From assembly GCA_038025085.1 (NCBI GenBank), contig CM076144.1, positions 35,994,501 through 36,058,500 of the forward strand: DNA of 64,000 nt, in the 5' to 3' direction. Numbering within the stretch: position 1 is the first letter of the stretch; each line of letters begins with the position of its first letter. This DNA comes from Tetragonia tetragonoides (taxonomy: Eukaryota; Streptophyta; Magnoliopsida; Caryophyllales; Aizoaceae). Shown piece after piece: positions 45,733 through 57,840 of the stretch. The notes under the pieces are model-generated. The model did no database searches, was not told the DNA's origin, and worked only from the letters and a program-made list of their open reading frames with translations. The position numbers were made by a program, and so were the translations under genes.

Positions 45733-47632
45733 TGTAACACCCCCGAATTTACAACGATTTCCTGGGAACTATCGACGTCATTATCCAATACTCGACACCA
45801 CTGAACCGTCACAAACTAAAGGGGCGTTACTGCAACATTTATCGCTATGGAATAAATGCTAAGCAGAAAGGAAAATCTAGGTATCAAAGGAAGCATCAAA
45901 ACAAACTAAACATTCATATCAGAGTTGTCTATCAAGTGAACTTAAGTCCATTAAAGTATTATTACAACTTTGCCTTCAAGGGCACAAACCAAAAATTCCA
46001 TAATCCAAAATAAATCATAAGTCTAGAGAAACAACCCACGTTTAAACTTCAAGCTATCGTCCTCACTCAGCTACACCTGCACTTTGGTTTCCGTGACGGA
46101 AACAAGGTACAGAAGAAAAGAGAACAAACAAAAGAAAACAAAAATCAGATAAACTGAATAAACGTCGTCCATACTCAGTAAAAACACTTTCGCAAACCTT
46201 ACCTAGGTTTTAGAAGAATCATTGAAATTCATTTGCATGCACAAGTAGTCATACAATCTAGCACTCGCACACTCAACATTCAATTACATGCAATTCTTGC
46301 TTTAGTGATCATTCGAACACAAATAGATAAACCATCTTGATTAGAGAAATAAGAGAGCGAATAGAACAACGATTACCCATATTGTTCATAGATAGATATA
46401 GACATGCCATGGACTTACTCTAGTGTATACTCACACTATCTATAACATAATAATCGATACGTAGAGAATTAAACAATGAGGAATGATCCGTCCCGATCAC
46501 GCTACGAGGTGTCCGTAAAAGTAACCTGGAAATCACGCATACCTAGACTACATCAATTATATAAGTCTCGATTGCTCGACTACTCCTACGGATCCATTAG
46601 GAGTCTTATTCTCATTTATAAATTTAATTCACATACTTGCATTGATTGACCTAGTGGTATAACGAGACCACGACATACTACTTCATTCCATAATCATGAT
46701 AATGAATAATAATAATAACGACGATAACGAAAAAAAAGCCTTTTAACATAATCATGCTTCACATATGTCTAACGAATTTTTGGCAGCACTTCGGCAGTAA
46801 ATCATGATATCCGAAATTACACTTTCAACAAATAATCCATCCAAGTATAATAGGTGCTCATTAGCACTCAATAATAACCCATTCCAAATAGCACGTATAT
46901 TATATCATAATAATATTAAAAATTCACATCGCCATACATGCTCGATAATTAGCATATGAACTAATTAATTAGCGAAACTTCATAAACTTGTCATACTCAA
47001 TATAAATCATATTTACAGCGAAGAATATATTTCTAATTCTCATAATTAGCTACGATATAATTTAATCATGCTTCGAATATTAAATTCACAATAATATTCA
47101 AATAGCACATAACACATCAAAATAGTTTTGATGGGGCTTTGGAAACAGGTAGGCACAATCACTTACCTAACAAACACTCACTACGCAGTAGGTAACCTTG
47201 CTAATCACAACCCAATCACGCTTGTCCGTTTGGTCCTAATTAAAAACAATTACCTAGACATAATCAGTAAATATGAAAAATCCAAACAATAATAAAATAT
47301 TAATCTAATATTTTATTTAAATTACTTGATTTATTTCAATCAATATAGGCTTTCGAAAATCCGGATTCGGTCTCCAAACGAGTACAGAAAAATAAAAATA
47401 ATTATTGAAAAATATTGAAAAATACGAAATTAATTAAAACGAAATTATTAAACGAAACCCTAATCGATTTTTCGAGTCTAGGCCATGATACACCAAGCAT
47501 GGGGACCCACGACCTAGCCCATCACCAAGACCACCACCCACAGACCACCATGATCGGCGGTGGCTCGCCGGAGTACCGGCGATGGAGGGGAGAGAGAGAG
47601 CGAAAGAAAGTGAGGGAGAGAGAGAGAATAAT

Positions 47633-47669
<37 letters not shown>

Positions 47670-47966
47670 CTGAGAGAGGAAGGAGCGACGGGGAGGAACC
47701 CGCCACGTCGGCCACTCACCGGCGACCACCCAGGCGCGGCGGTGGCGCGATAGTCGCGCCTCGGCAAAACAGGAGAGGGGGAAAAACAGAGCACGGGGAG
47801 AGAGAGAGAAGGAAAAAGAGAGAGAGAAAGAAGGAGAGGGGGAGAGCGGCTCACCTGGTGGTGGCCTGGTGGTCCTCCGGCGACTGGCGACCGAGCAAGG
47901 GGGAGGAGAGAGAGTGTGTGTGCGTGCGGTTTGGAGAGAGAGAGAGAGAGGAGAGAGAGTGTGCCG

Positions 47967-47998
<32 letters not shown>

Positions 47999-48370
47999 TG
48001 TGAGGTTTTGGCTCAGTTTTTGTAAACTGATCAATTGGCCCATCTCATAGCTTATATAGGTCTCTAGTCAATGAAAGTCAAAACCTACTAGACTTAGGAT
48101 TAATTTTCTAATTTAATTGCTAATTAAAAAGTAATTAAATGCTTATTAAAACAATATGAATAAGTCTTATTCATATACAAAACTATTTTAATTAAATCCC
48201 TCAATTGGATAATTATAAATTACGAAATTCCCATAATAATAATTAATATTATTATGGCTTAATTTGAGTAAATCGAATCGTTATATAAATATACGATTTA
48301 AATGTCCGAAACTATTTATAAAAGAATTATAGGTTGATATTATAATTATAGAAAATATTGGGGTATCACA
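45733..48370 (-). repeat. 5' LTR of the gypsy element (right copy)
   Basis: 2,638 bp, same ends as the left copy. Many scattered substitutions and small indels separate the two LTRs, so insertion was not recent. Several GA-rich microsatellite tracts lie at 47588-47665 and 47935-47996. Confidence 0.93.
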
Positions 48371-48730
48371 AAAATAATGCTAGAAGTGGAAGGAGAAGGA
48401 GAAGCTATAATTTGTAACTTCTCCTTCTAGTCCAATTGTAGCTTTATTTCAGCTTCTTAGAAGTTGGAAATGGAAGGGGGAGTGGTTAAAAGGGGGGTGA
48501 GCAAGAACAAATTTGGGAGAAAGAATGAGAAGTTGGTAGAAGATAAGTCAAACCGGCCCTAAAAGTTGCAATAGTATCGGAAGTATGGCAACTGATATCA
48601 ATGAATTCTAGCATCAAAGTTTAACTGGTACTAAAGATTGCAGTAGTATCGGAAAGTATGACATCTCATTTCAATGTATTCTAGTATCAGAAGTTTAACT
48701 GATAATGATAAAAATAATTATTACTAATAT

Positions 48731-48782
<52 letters not shown>

Positions 48783-48783
48783 T
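48731..48783. repeat. (TAA)n microsatellite
   Basis: About 50 bp of TAA/ATA repeats at the right edge of the AGTATCAG-type subterminal repeats. Confidence 0.9.
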
Positions 48784-49259
48784 ACAACATGAGATAGGAG
48801 TTGTCGTTGGTTATGTACTAGCGATAAACCTCTCTTTGTACTTGATTATTTATTCTTTTCGTTTGTTATTTGAATTTCTATCTCATTGAGGTTACGTTTG
48901 GCAAAACTAGTTGTAGCTATAGTTGTGAGCTATAACTGTGAGCTGTAGCTGCAAGCTGTAGCTATTCTAAATGAATGTGTTTGGCAAAACTAGCTGTAGC
49001 TGTGAGTTTTAAGGTGTAAATTACATAAAAGGACACATATATAATTAATACTCCTGGCCCATTTTTGAGCTCATTTACTCATCAATGTTGCCGTAGAAAT
49101 TATTAGGTGTCTCGGACCATACTTCCACCAATCACAATTGCCACTTTTTGGGGTAGTGAATTTAAATGTGCTCCACTTATTTTGTAAGAGGTGGGATCAT
49201 TGATTTCGCACCATATAATAATTTTTCCCGTTGCCATGCTACTCAATTTTACCAACATA

Positions 49260-50132
49260 TAGGGCCGTTTTAGAGCATAGGCCCGGAGGGCGACCGCCCA
49301 GTGCCCAAGGCATAAAGGGGCCCAAAAACAAATACAAAATGTAATATATAATAAAATCTAAAGTTATGAATCTCTAAAATTGCAGTGGTTAAGTTTGGAA
49401 GGAAAGTGAAACTAGGGCCCTTTATCCTGGGTTTGAATCCAAGGGCCCTCATTCTCTGGAGTTTTTTTATTTATTATTTTCTAGTAAAAAGAGTTCTCAC
49501 CAAAAACTTATCTAGTAAAGAGATCTTTTAAGTAAACAACTATTTTATTTCAAGGTTTTCTACTTCATACCTCTTTAATTTTCGATATAAATCATACGTA
49601 TTTCTACAAGTGAGACAAATGGGCCTAAAAGAGACGGGTCAAATGTTTACACTGAAAAATGTCTTTTCGTGTGAGTACGTATAATTTATTTATCTTTGGG
49701 CGGATTTTTATGAAAATATAAATTTTCTTTCAGATGCAAACTATGACCGAATAAAAGTCACTACTACTATTTTTTGTTTTATTACTTCTATTTTATTTAT
49801 TGTTTTGGTAACAACTCCTTTTTATTTTAATAGCAACGAAATATCCCACTTTGAGAGATATATGAGTTGAACTCATATTTTTACCACCGCACTATGCTGC
49901 CCTAAACTCGAGAAATTTTTGCATAATCCAGGAGCACTGCTCCCTCTTCTCACAAAATAAGTGAGCCCACTCTAAATTCAAATTGATAATTTTTCAATTT
50001 TGTGAGAGGAGGGAGCAATGCTCCTGAACTACACAATAATTCCTCCCTAAACTCAGATAAAAATTTATTAATGTCTTAGGGCCCTTATTTTGAATTCGCC
50101 CTGAGGCCTCTAAAATGTTAGGAACGGGCCTG
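49260..50132. mobile_element. Non-autonomous hAT element
   Basis: Ends TAGGGCCGTTT (left) and CAGGCCCGTT (right, reverse complement) have the hAT CAGGGCC-type terminus. 8-bp flanks CCAACATA (49252-49259) and CCCACATA (50133-50140) match at seven positions, the TSD length expected for hAT. The 873-bp body has GC-rich subterminal regions with GGGCCC and no transposase. A smaller MITE lies inside. Confidence 0.8.
49912..50043. mobile_element. Foldback MITE nested in the hAT element
   Basis: CCAGGAGCACTGCTCCCTC...CTCACAAAAT on the left pairs with ATTTTGTGAGAGGAGGGAGC...GCTCCTG on the right. Together with ATAATT-type ends the whole 130 bp can form a hairpin. No clear TSD. Confidence 0.65.
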
Positions 50133-51082
50133 CCCACATACCAATTGTCATTTTGGCTTTTGTTTGGCATAAATGTAGTTTCTGTTACTAAACAAGAAGT
50201 ACTTATTATGTTTGCTCTTACAATTTTGTTTGGTGTTAAGAGATTTCATTAACGGAGAAAAGAAGTTATGTTCAAGAATCACTTGCCAGCACAAGGGAAG
50301 GATCATCAGATCATGCCCCAACATTCAAAGCTTGAGTCAACTATAATGGTGATTGGTGAAATCTCTCATAGTCCACAACAATCACCACCATACAGCAAAT
50401 CAAAGAAAGTTAGGGACATTTACAACCATTGAATTGGGTGAAAATAAAGCTTAATAATATGAGAAGACATGATTGCAAATTTGTGTTAATTGATTAACAA
50501 ATATCAGACCTAACAAAACAGAATTTAGGAGCAGCTTCTTTGTGACTTGAGCAAAACGAATCCACGCATTTCCGAACTCAATATAGCACCCATAGCAAAA
50601 AAAAAAAAAAAAAAAAGGGTCTTGTTAGATCAACCCACCATGAAACACAAAAGGATTCTCACTCAATCAAAAAAAGGAAAACCCAAATCACCATTGATTG
50701 ATGGAAATTCACCACTGATTGATGGAGATGGTGACAACGGGAGAGCAAATAGCATCAATGGTGGCAGGCGGTCAGAGTCGAGTGATGGTCAGCGTTAATG
50801 GAGTGTGGGCTCAGGGAGAGAGAAAGGTGAGAGAAGGTGAAGGATGAACGCAGGAATGGGAAAGGTGAGGGTAAAAAAAAGTAAATTTGGTCCAAAAGTA
50901 GTGCAGCTTTTGATGAACGATTCCTTGAGTAGCGTTCAGTTTTGGAGCTTCTGACCAAACCACAGAAGCTGAAGGTCTTGCAAAAGCCAATTGATCCAAA
51001 CAAGAGGTATTGAAAGCTTTTGGTGTCCCCAAAAGATAAAGTTCTCTCAAAAGCTCTTAAAAGCTGCATGCTAAACATAGCC
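50133..51082. other. Right part of the candidate TIR element
   Basis: No gene recognised; contains a short poly(A) run near 50599-50617 and CT-rich sequence around 50810-50860. Near the right end are repeats of AAAAGCT. Confidence 0.35.
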
Positions 51083-51085
51083 TGA

Positions 51086-51825
51086 GTATGTCAATAAGTT
51101 TCGCTCTGTTGTGAGATTTTAATTAATCACTCATTTTGGTGATAAATTTAATTTCGATCACACTTTAATTGTAAAATAAATTATTTGACTGCTTTTTGCT
51201 GAGAAGTTCATTTTGGCTCCTTTGTGTAAGTATTATCTCTTCAGCTTTGGTAATAGTTTTTAGTTGATGGACTTTAATGGGGTGTCCTCTACTCAGACGG
51301 TTTGCTTCTTGGCTACATGACATCTTAGTATGTGTCTAATTCGTTCAAAATTAAAGGTAGAATGTGAAGTTGATGGTTTACGTCTTCAGTTCGTTTGTAC
51401 GGTGATATTGCGGATCTTATTCTTCAAGAGACAGTCTATTATAATGTCAGAGTTGTGCATTCATCAGGGCTATGGTAGAGTCTTCCACTAATAGGTCATG
51501 ATATGTAAAACAACGATAAAAAGGAAGCAACTCATAATTGTTAAATCTCATGTGATTGATTGCTTTCCCATCGAAATGTAACCTGATATTTTAAATATGT
51601 TTATTATTGAATTTGATATCGTTTGTAGATAATGTACGGTCAATTATTAATGAAAATTGCTATTTTTCCTATTAAAAAGGTAAAAGCTTAAGGATAAAAA
51701 TATCACAAATTAAACCTTCTAAAAAGGATGCAATGGTAGAAAAAAAAAATGCAAAATGTTATCCCTTGGTCAGAAACTAGTTAATTAATGAAAAGTTGAA
51801 AATCATAAATAATTTACAATGATCA
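51086..51825. other. Intergenic, no feature
   Basis: AT-rich; no open frame or repeat boundary that I can support. Confidence 0.4.
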
Positions 51826-51830
51826 GCTTC

Positions 51831-52113
51831 ACTGTTTGTTTGGTTCATGATGAGAAGTAACTTCCCATTGGAAGTAGAAATTAATGGGAAATAGATAGAT
51901 GTTCATGGGAAGTGTCTATTGTTGCGTAAACGATTGCAAATTTATGAGAATTGAAATGTAAAGTTACTTACCAAGTAGAGGGTGGGTAAGTAACTTCCTT
52001 CATTTTAAGGGAAGTTACTTGCAGAAAATAAGTTTTGACATTTGTTTTTTGTCAACCAAACAAGAAGAAAAATGACACTTGCCACATTTTCCTAAATGTG
52101 AACCAAACAAGCA
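51831..52113. mobile_element. MITE with CTTGTTTGGTTCA ends
   Basis: The left CTGTTTGTTTGGTTCA and right (reverse complement) GTGCTTGTTTGGTTCA are inverted repeats. TCA flanks both sides, a possible 3-bp TSD. Inside, AAGTTACTT and its relatives recur. Length about 285 bp, Tourist-like in form. Confidence 0.55.
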
Positions 52114-53024
52114 CTCAATAATGACAACAAGCGTATAGTTTAGGAAATTAAAATAAGGGGGAAAAGTCAACAAAACAGCATCTATTATATATATAAGTAA
52201 ATGTTGTTACTTGCTAGATTGACACATAGACATTGCCAACTAAGCACATTTGCCATGTAAGTCATGCATTTATCTACATCCAATCCTAATCCATTGTACT
52301 TGGCTTCTCCTAAATAAGAGCACTAATATAAACGCAAGCCTCTTTATTATGATTACAAAAAGTCATTCCCTAATCCCTAGCACATTAACTTACACAATGT
52401 TTTTAAGTTTTCTATTTTAATGAACGATCAAGGAAGCCGAGATCTTAATATAGTCATGCCAAAGTGTACATTCTTATTATTTTAATGCTTGCATTAATTG
52501 TTCTATGGTAATATACTGTAAACCTTTAGTCCACTTATTAAAATGGTACTACAAAAATCATGGGATGATACATGATTATATTACATGTAAAAGAGCTTAC
52601 ATCCTATTTACATGCAATAACTTCAAAAAAACAAATATTTGTCTACCAATTTAATATGCATAAAAAAAACATCTATAAAGAAAACTAAAAGTATTGGATA
52701 TTATGTATTCATGTGGTATAGATAGGTATTTGGTTGTATAGTGGCTAAAGTATCGATATTCATTTAGATCCCAAATATAGTACAGTATAAGATTTATGTA
52801 GATCCCAAACACTAAGATTATTTGATATTTAGGGTATGTTTATTGGACTCGATATTGGAGTAAAATGCAACAAAATGTAGTAGTAATATGGTAGTGTATA
52901 TTGGCGGTGTTCTTTTAGAGTGGATATTGGACACTCGATACTGGAGTAAATTGCAATAAAAACAATAAATATATAAGTTTGGCTATATAAACCAGATTTA
53001 TATCATGATTAATAACGAATAAAA
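52114..53024. other. AT-rich flank of the Helitron
   Basis: At 52181, A followed by TCTATTATATATATAAG is an alternative Helitron 5' end. 52840-52970 contains an imperfect direct repeat around GATATTGGAGTAAA(A/T)TGCAA. No gene found. Confidence 0.35.
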
Positions 53025-56000
53025 TCTATATACTTACTTTCTATTAAAACAATAACCGGCTGACATCATCTTTGTACACATGGCAAACTCTCATAAAAAA
53101 TTTTCCCTCCAAAACACATTATGATGTCATAATTAGTTTTTTTTTTCCATTTTTTATCCCTTTTCCTCCTTCAAAATTAATTCACAGTGCAATTACAAAC
53201 TCAAAATACCCTACCATTTCTCTCTCCTTTAACGCCTTTTTCTCTCAATAACCAACAAAGTAGTGCCTTTTTCACGTTATTTTGTCCATGAAAACTCTGA
53301 GGTATGGAGAAACTACCGGAGCAAAACTCTCCTTCTACATAGCTTAAAAATATAATAAAATGAATCATCCCCTACATATTCTCTCCTTAAACAAAGGAGT
53401 ACAAACTACAGTTATACGTTCAACATAATTTGTTCCTAGATACTCTCCTAAAAAATGAAGCATGAGTATCAGAGTTAACAAACTATTTTTGAATCCTCTA
53501 TCAGTCCACCTATCTCACTCAAACAGTCAAACTCTAACTATAAAATAAAGCCATGATTTTTAATCATTATCAGCATACATATTCTCAAGGTATGATCTGG
53601 GTAAGTTAGGGATCACTATTTATCTTATCATTTTATATTTTTGCTGGCTTTTTAATTTTCTGGGGAGTGATTGTTAATTGTTGCAGATGATGATTGAGAG
53701 ATAGCGGGCAAGGCTGTCACCACCTGGATTGAGAAGCAATTCGTATGCCTCTCTCCGTTTTTTATTTTATTTTTTATTTTTTTTACTTTAGTCTTTCTTA
53801 GTACTAATTCAGGTTAATGTGTTGTACTTATTCTATCAATGGGGATTTTCTTTTTTTGGTTGGCAATTCATAGTCCTTTTAGCAGACCTAGGCATCTTGC
53901 TTTTATTTTTACTTTGAATTATTCTTCTGACTGAACCTTTGTGAACAGTGAACACAAGGCTACAGAAATGGAGTAAAGTTGTAGAAACTAAGATATTGAA
54001 ATTTTGAGGCTAAGGTCATTTCTTCTACATAGTGAAAATTCATATTTGTATCTGTCTGTAATTGCTTATTTTTGTTTCCAGTCCACTAATCTTCATCGAT
54101 CTTTCGTATTTTTGACCAAACAGGACAAGTTCTGGTGTGTCGTGTGTGTAATGGTTGTGCTCCTTCATTTTGCTCTTTCTGCAAAGAGCTATACAAATAA
54201 CATTATACATAAAAATAAAATAAATAAATAAATAAAAGGTAAGCCAAAAAATTTCCACATCTGTGATTGTTTTATGATTTTTTTTCTTTTTTTGTGAAAA
54301 AATAGTGTGCTTTCTTTGATAACAGAAGACATTTCAAGCAAAAATTGACAGTCTTAACCGTGATCTTTATGTTCTAGGCAAACTGGAAAATGCAGAGACT
54401 CTGTTTTTTTCTCCTCACCTCCTTCCTTTACGATCTGCTTTTTTCTTTTTCTTTTTTCAATATTTGTATCTGTTACTGCGTTCAATCTTTGTAAATGGGC
54501 TTTGCTTCTTAACTTTAAAAAGAAGCATAAATAAAATGACGTTGTCATATCAATGCAAGCAGATTTGTTGTCTGCTCCAAGAGCCCTTGATGACCATGGA
54601 AGCAATCCAGAGAGAGAATTATGAAGTAATGGGATGCTGAGGTTAGTCTCAGTGACAATGTACCAGAATTATTCATTTTGAATTTTCATTTTAGAGCTTT
54701 TGTTTAACGATGTAGGTGGCTGAAGAATGAAGATGGCCTTTGTACATACTACTCCATTCGGCTATTGGTTGATTGGTTCTTAGGCTGCTGTACTGGACTC
54801 ATGATGGTTGGTACTACTAATTAGGCTTGACTTGCTCCTCCTCTGTTCTTTTTGGGTTGAATTGGTGATAAAGGTTGAAACTTCTGACTGTATTTTCTTT
54901 TTTTTTTGATCAACAACTGTATATGGTCTTGTGTCCCTGTTGTGTTTTAGTTGTCCAATTAAATTTTGGAGTAGTTTTTCAGTTGGCCATGTAAAATTTC
55001 ATTAGAACTTGGTTTTGTTAATGACATATAAAAATACATCTCAAGTTTGTACTCAGCTCAGTACACAAACTAATGATGGAGGTGATTTTACCAGGTTTGA
55101 GAGTTTATGAAGGACTTTTTTTTAAAAAATGAAATGGACTGCTCTTCTATAGTTGGGACTACAATGACTCTTCATCTTGCGATCTACTCAATGTGACTTT
55201 CTCTTCTTGGGCTATCTCTTTGGGTTTTTAATGTGTGATTTGGTGACTACAAATAGCTGCTGGGAGAGTTGGATACCGCTACCGCTCCCCGTTGTGTTTT
55301 AGTTCCCTTTTTCTTTGTTTGATAGTTTTTTAGTAGTTGCCAATCCAAAATCTCATATGCAAACATGGTTTGGTAATGTAGTTTTGGGAAAAATTTTATA
55401 ATCCTGATATTTTATGTGTGTTTGATTCAGGATCTATCGAGTCTCTTGATCACATATCTTAAAGGTAATAAAAGAGTACATCTGCTTAATTATGTTTTGA
55501 GGTTAGGTTCTGCGTAACATGTATTAACTCAATCATTTTCTATGTTTCTATTCAGTTTCAAAAATTAACTAGCAGAGCAGAATGCATCATGTGGGGAGCT
55601 CCAAAAAGGAGAAAACCTAGGAAGAAGGATTATATTGGAGAAGCTTTCCAACAATAAAATGGCATCGAGCTTGCAATGGATGAATGTGCTATATTTTTCA
55701 ATCATATGCGCATAGACTAAAACGAAATGCTCAGAGAACTGTTGTTTTTTCAGAAAATCAGACCAAAGCCTTCCTACCTATGTCAAATACAATGCTTCTA
55801 CAAGGATTTCATTATAGGAGTAGACAGTAGTGAAGTGCATTGCGTGTACTAAAATTAGAAGGGAAAAAATAGAAAAAAAGAAGAAGAGAGTAAACCTTTG
55901 TCATTTTCAGCTTTTGTTTAATTTTTGGGGATTGCCCCTCAACTAAACTATGTTTGATTGGTTTTTTGTTTTGACTTTTATCTTACTTATATTTAAAAGT

Positions 56001-56441
56001 CCTTTAAATTATGGGTTTATAAGTATGTAACCAGATATTCCTCATGAATAATATCAAAAAGATTTTGTAGTAAAAAACATCAAACTCATAAGTTTCAAGT
56101 TTAATTGAACTATCAAAAGAGCCAAGTAAGCAACTTCCATTTAACAATTCAATTAACACTATATTTTTGGATATTGTGTTAACCTACTCTTTCTAATCGT
56201 ATTTTTATCTGATCAATATTTTTTTTGTGTTTATTAGAAATGTATATTGTTACTGAAAAGTATGTAAGTAAGACACACCATGTACGAATGCTAAGAAAAA
56301 TATTCTATTTATACTTGAAAAAAATTAAATTTGAGAGACAAATATTTTTATTCAGCTAATTCCATATAGTATACTTTTGATTTAAAAATATCTAATCAAT
56401 TATTTTAGTCATTATCGTGCATCGCACGGGTACTAAACTAG
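53025..56441 (+). mobile_element. Non-autonomous Helitron
   Basis: The 3' end is typical: hairpin CGTGC-ATC-GCACG (56416-56428), nine bases, then CTAG followed by T. The best 5' end is A then TCTATATACTTACTTTC (53025), followed by CTATTAAAACAATAACC as in other plant Helitrons; a second candidate is 52181. There is no Rep/helicase gene. The 3.4-kb interior holds exon-like fragments, for example after a TTGTTGCAG site at about 53690 and at 54330-54400, which may be captured host sequence, although no donor gene is recognised. Confidence 0.6.
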
Positions 56442-56661
56442 TTTAGAACTAAAAGTGGTAACCAGGACCAATGGATATGATTGATTCCCACGATCCCATT
56501 GCATTATCTGCCAAATCAGATGACAAGGTGTTTCAATAATTCAATCTGCGTGTAAAGGATTATCTTTTTCAGTTTTTTTTTTTGGTTACAATTATCTTTT
56601 TCAGTTTATACTACGATGATAACAACATTTTATATTTGATTCATTCTAGTTCTATATTATA

Positions 56662-56916
56662 CTCCTTTCGTTTCACCAAGATGTTTACACTTTATTTTTC
56701 AAGGTCAAAGTTTACAAACTTTGACCATAAATTAGTGAGAAAGTACAAAGATTTATAATGTAAAAATGTTATTGTTAGATTCATTTTAAAGAACACTTTT
56801 GAAAAATTATAATTTTATAATTTATATATGCATACAATTACAATTATTTACGGTCAAAGTGGTGCATTAGAGACCGTGAAAAAGCAAATGTAAACATTTT
56901 CATAAAACGGAGGGAG
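56662..56916. mobile_element. Stowaway-like (Tc1/mariner) MITE
   Basis: Left CTCCTTTCGTTTCA and right (reverse complement) CTCCCTCCGTTTTA are the plant CTCCCTCCGTTTC-type termini. TA flanks both sides (56660-56661 and 56917-56918). 255 bp, no coding capacity. The internal GGTCAAAGTTT / TTTGACC motifs are common in this group. Confidence 0.85.
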
Positions 56917-56918
56917 TA

Positions 56919-57700
56919 CTTCATTATATTATTTAATAATTACTACTGGTATTATAAGCATAATATAATCTATTTCATTTCGTATATAAGCATACAGCAT
57001 ACAAGTCGCGTACATATATGCCTTTTCCTTAACTCGCTAGACGAAACTCTTTGAAGGTATAGGACGACAAAATTAATAGGACATAAATGTTTTTTGTTTT
57101 TTTTTTTGAATGAAATAGTTTATAAATGTATTGATTGGGCATTCCACATTGGTTTTTTCATACAGAAAATGATGTTGATGGTAAACAACACACAAATAAA
57201 CTTTTTCTTTCTTTTATGGACCGATATACTAACAAATTTTTGCATTATTATTTTACCGCAAAAACTTATATAAAACAGTTTTACCGAAAAAAAAATTGTT
57301 ACTGCTATTTTGAGAAGAAAAAAATACCTTTAGACCAAATTAAAAAGTGGTAATTTATTTTAGATTTTTTTTTGCCAATAAGCCCATTATGTAAAGACAT
57401 CGAACATGATATAGACTAGGCCTTCCCAAGATATTGAGAATCTAAACAATATTGTTTTATTGTGGCATTGTAGTCCATTGCTGCCAGCTCGAGTCACCAA
57501 CAATAAATTCTTCAAAATACTCTTGAAAATACAGCTAGTTAGTATCCATTATTTTTGTAGAATAATCCATCGTGTTGTAATCTCTCATACAGTTATACAA
57601 TCCCACAACATGTATTGAACACCTCAATAAATTAAAATTAAAATAATAAGTACTCCCCAAAAAAACAATCACTGTTTTTTTTTGGTCAAGAAAACAATCA
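56919..57700. other. Upstream region of LTPG-like gene 4
   Basis: AT-rich without a gene. TTTATAA at about 57704-57710 is a candidate TATA element some 130 bp before the start codon. Confidence 0.4.
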
Positions 57701-57792
57701 CTATTTATAACCACATCAGTACACATACATGCATAACTCCCCAAAAACAACCAAAAAAAATTAAACCACACTATTATTAATCCTTAGCTTCA

Positions 57793-57796
<4 letters not shown>

Positions 57797-57822
<26 letters not shown>
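57797..57822. repeat. (CAT)n tract in the 5' leader of gene 4
   Basis: About nine CAT repeats, 20 bp upstream of the ATG at 57841. Confidence 0.85.
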
Positions 57823-57823
<1 letters not shown>

Positions 57824-57840
57824 GATCAAATAGTAGAGAA

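Larger units (their letters stand above)
36557..48370 (-). mobile_element. Ty3-gypsy chromovirus (Tekay/Del-like), complete but decayed
   Basis: 11.8 kb with LTRs at 36557-39222 and 45733-48370, TSD AAAAT at 36552-36556 and 48371-48375, primer-binding site and polypurine tract. On the minus strand in order are an extra pre-gag ORF, gag with zinc knuckle, protease, reverse transcriptase, RNase H, integrase and a C-terminal chromodomain-like segment. Gag-pol order with RT before integrase defines Ty3-gypsy, and the chromodomain and long LTRs suggest the Tekay/Del lineage. Several stops and frameshifts make it inactive. Confidence 0.93.
36445..48559. mobile_element. ~296-bp MITE split by the gypsy element
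   Basis: The left arm (36445-36556) begins GGGTCCGTTTGGCC and the right arm (48376-48559), reverse complemented, begins GGGCCGGTTTGAC. Both contain CTCCCAAATTTGTT and CCACTCCCCCT in matching order, so the arms are long imperfect inverted repeats. Removing the gypsy element and one TSD copy leaves about 296 bp. The termini and length resemble Tourist-like (PIF-derived) MITEs. The flanks are A-rich (TAAA/TAAAA) and the exact TSD cannot be fixed. Confidence 0.75.
34994..48720. mobile_element. Element with AGTATC(A/G)GA subterminal repeats, heavily interrupted
   Basis: Copies of AGTATCAGAA/AGTATCGGAA and their inverted form GATACTAAA cluster at 34994-35166, 36375-36444 and 48560-48720. The three clusters are now separated by a LINE fragment and by a MITE carrying a gypsy element. 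The left edge CCTACTAAAAAGGATTCTTT resembles a decayed CACTA-type terminus. Without the insertions only about 400 bp remain, so this was a small non-autonomous element. The right end is lost in a (TAA)n tract. Class assignment is an inference. Confidence 0.5.
48890..51082. mobile_element. Candidate TIR element (about 2.2 kb)
   Basis: The left GGTTACGTTTGGCA and the reverse complement of the right end GGCTATGTTTAGCA match at 11 of 14 positions, and TGA flanks both ends (48887-48889 and 51083-51085). The left end has local repeats of GAGCTGTAGCTGCAAGCTGT. It contains a hAT element and no transposase. A 3-bp match can occur by chance, so this stays tentative. Confidence 0.4.
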
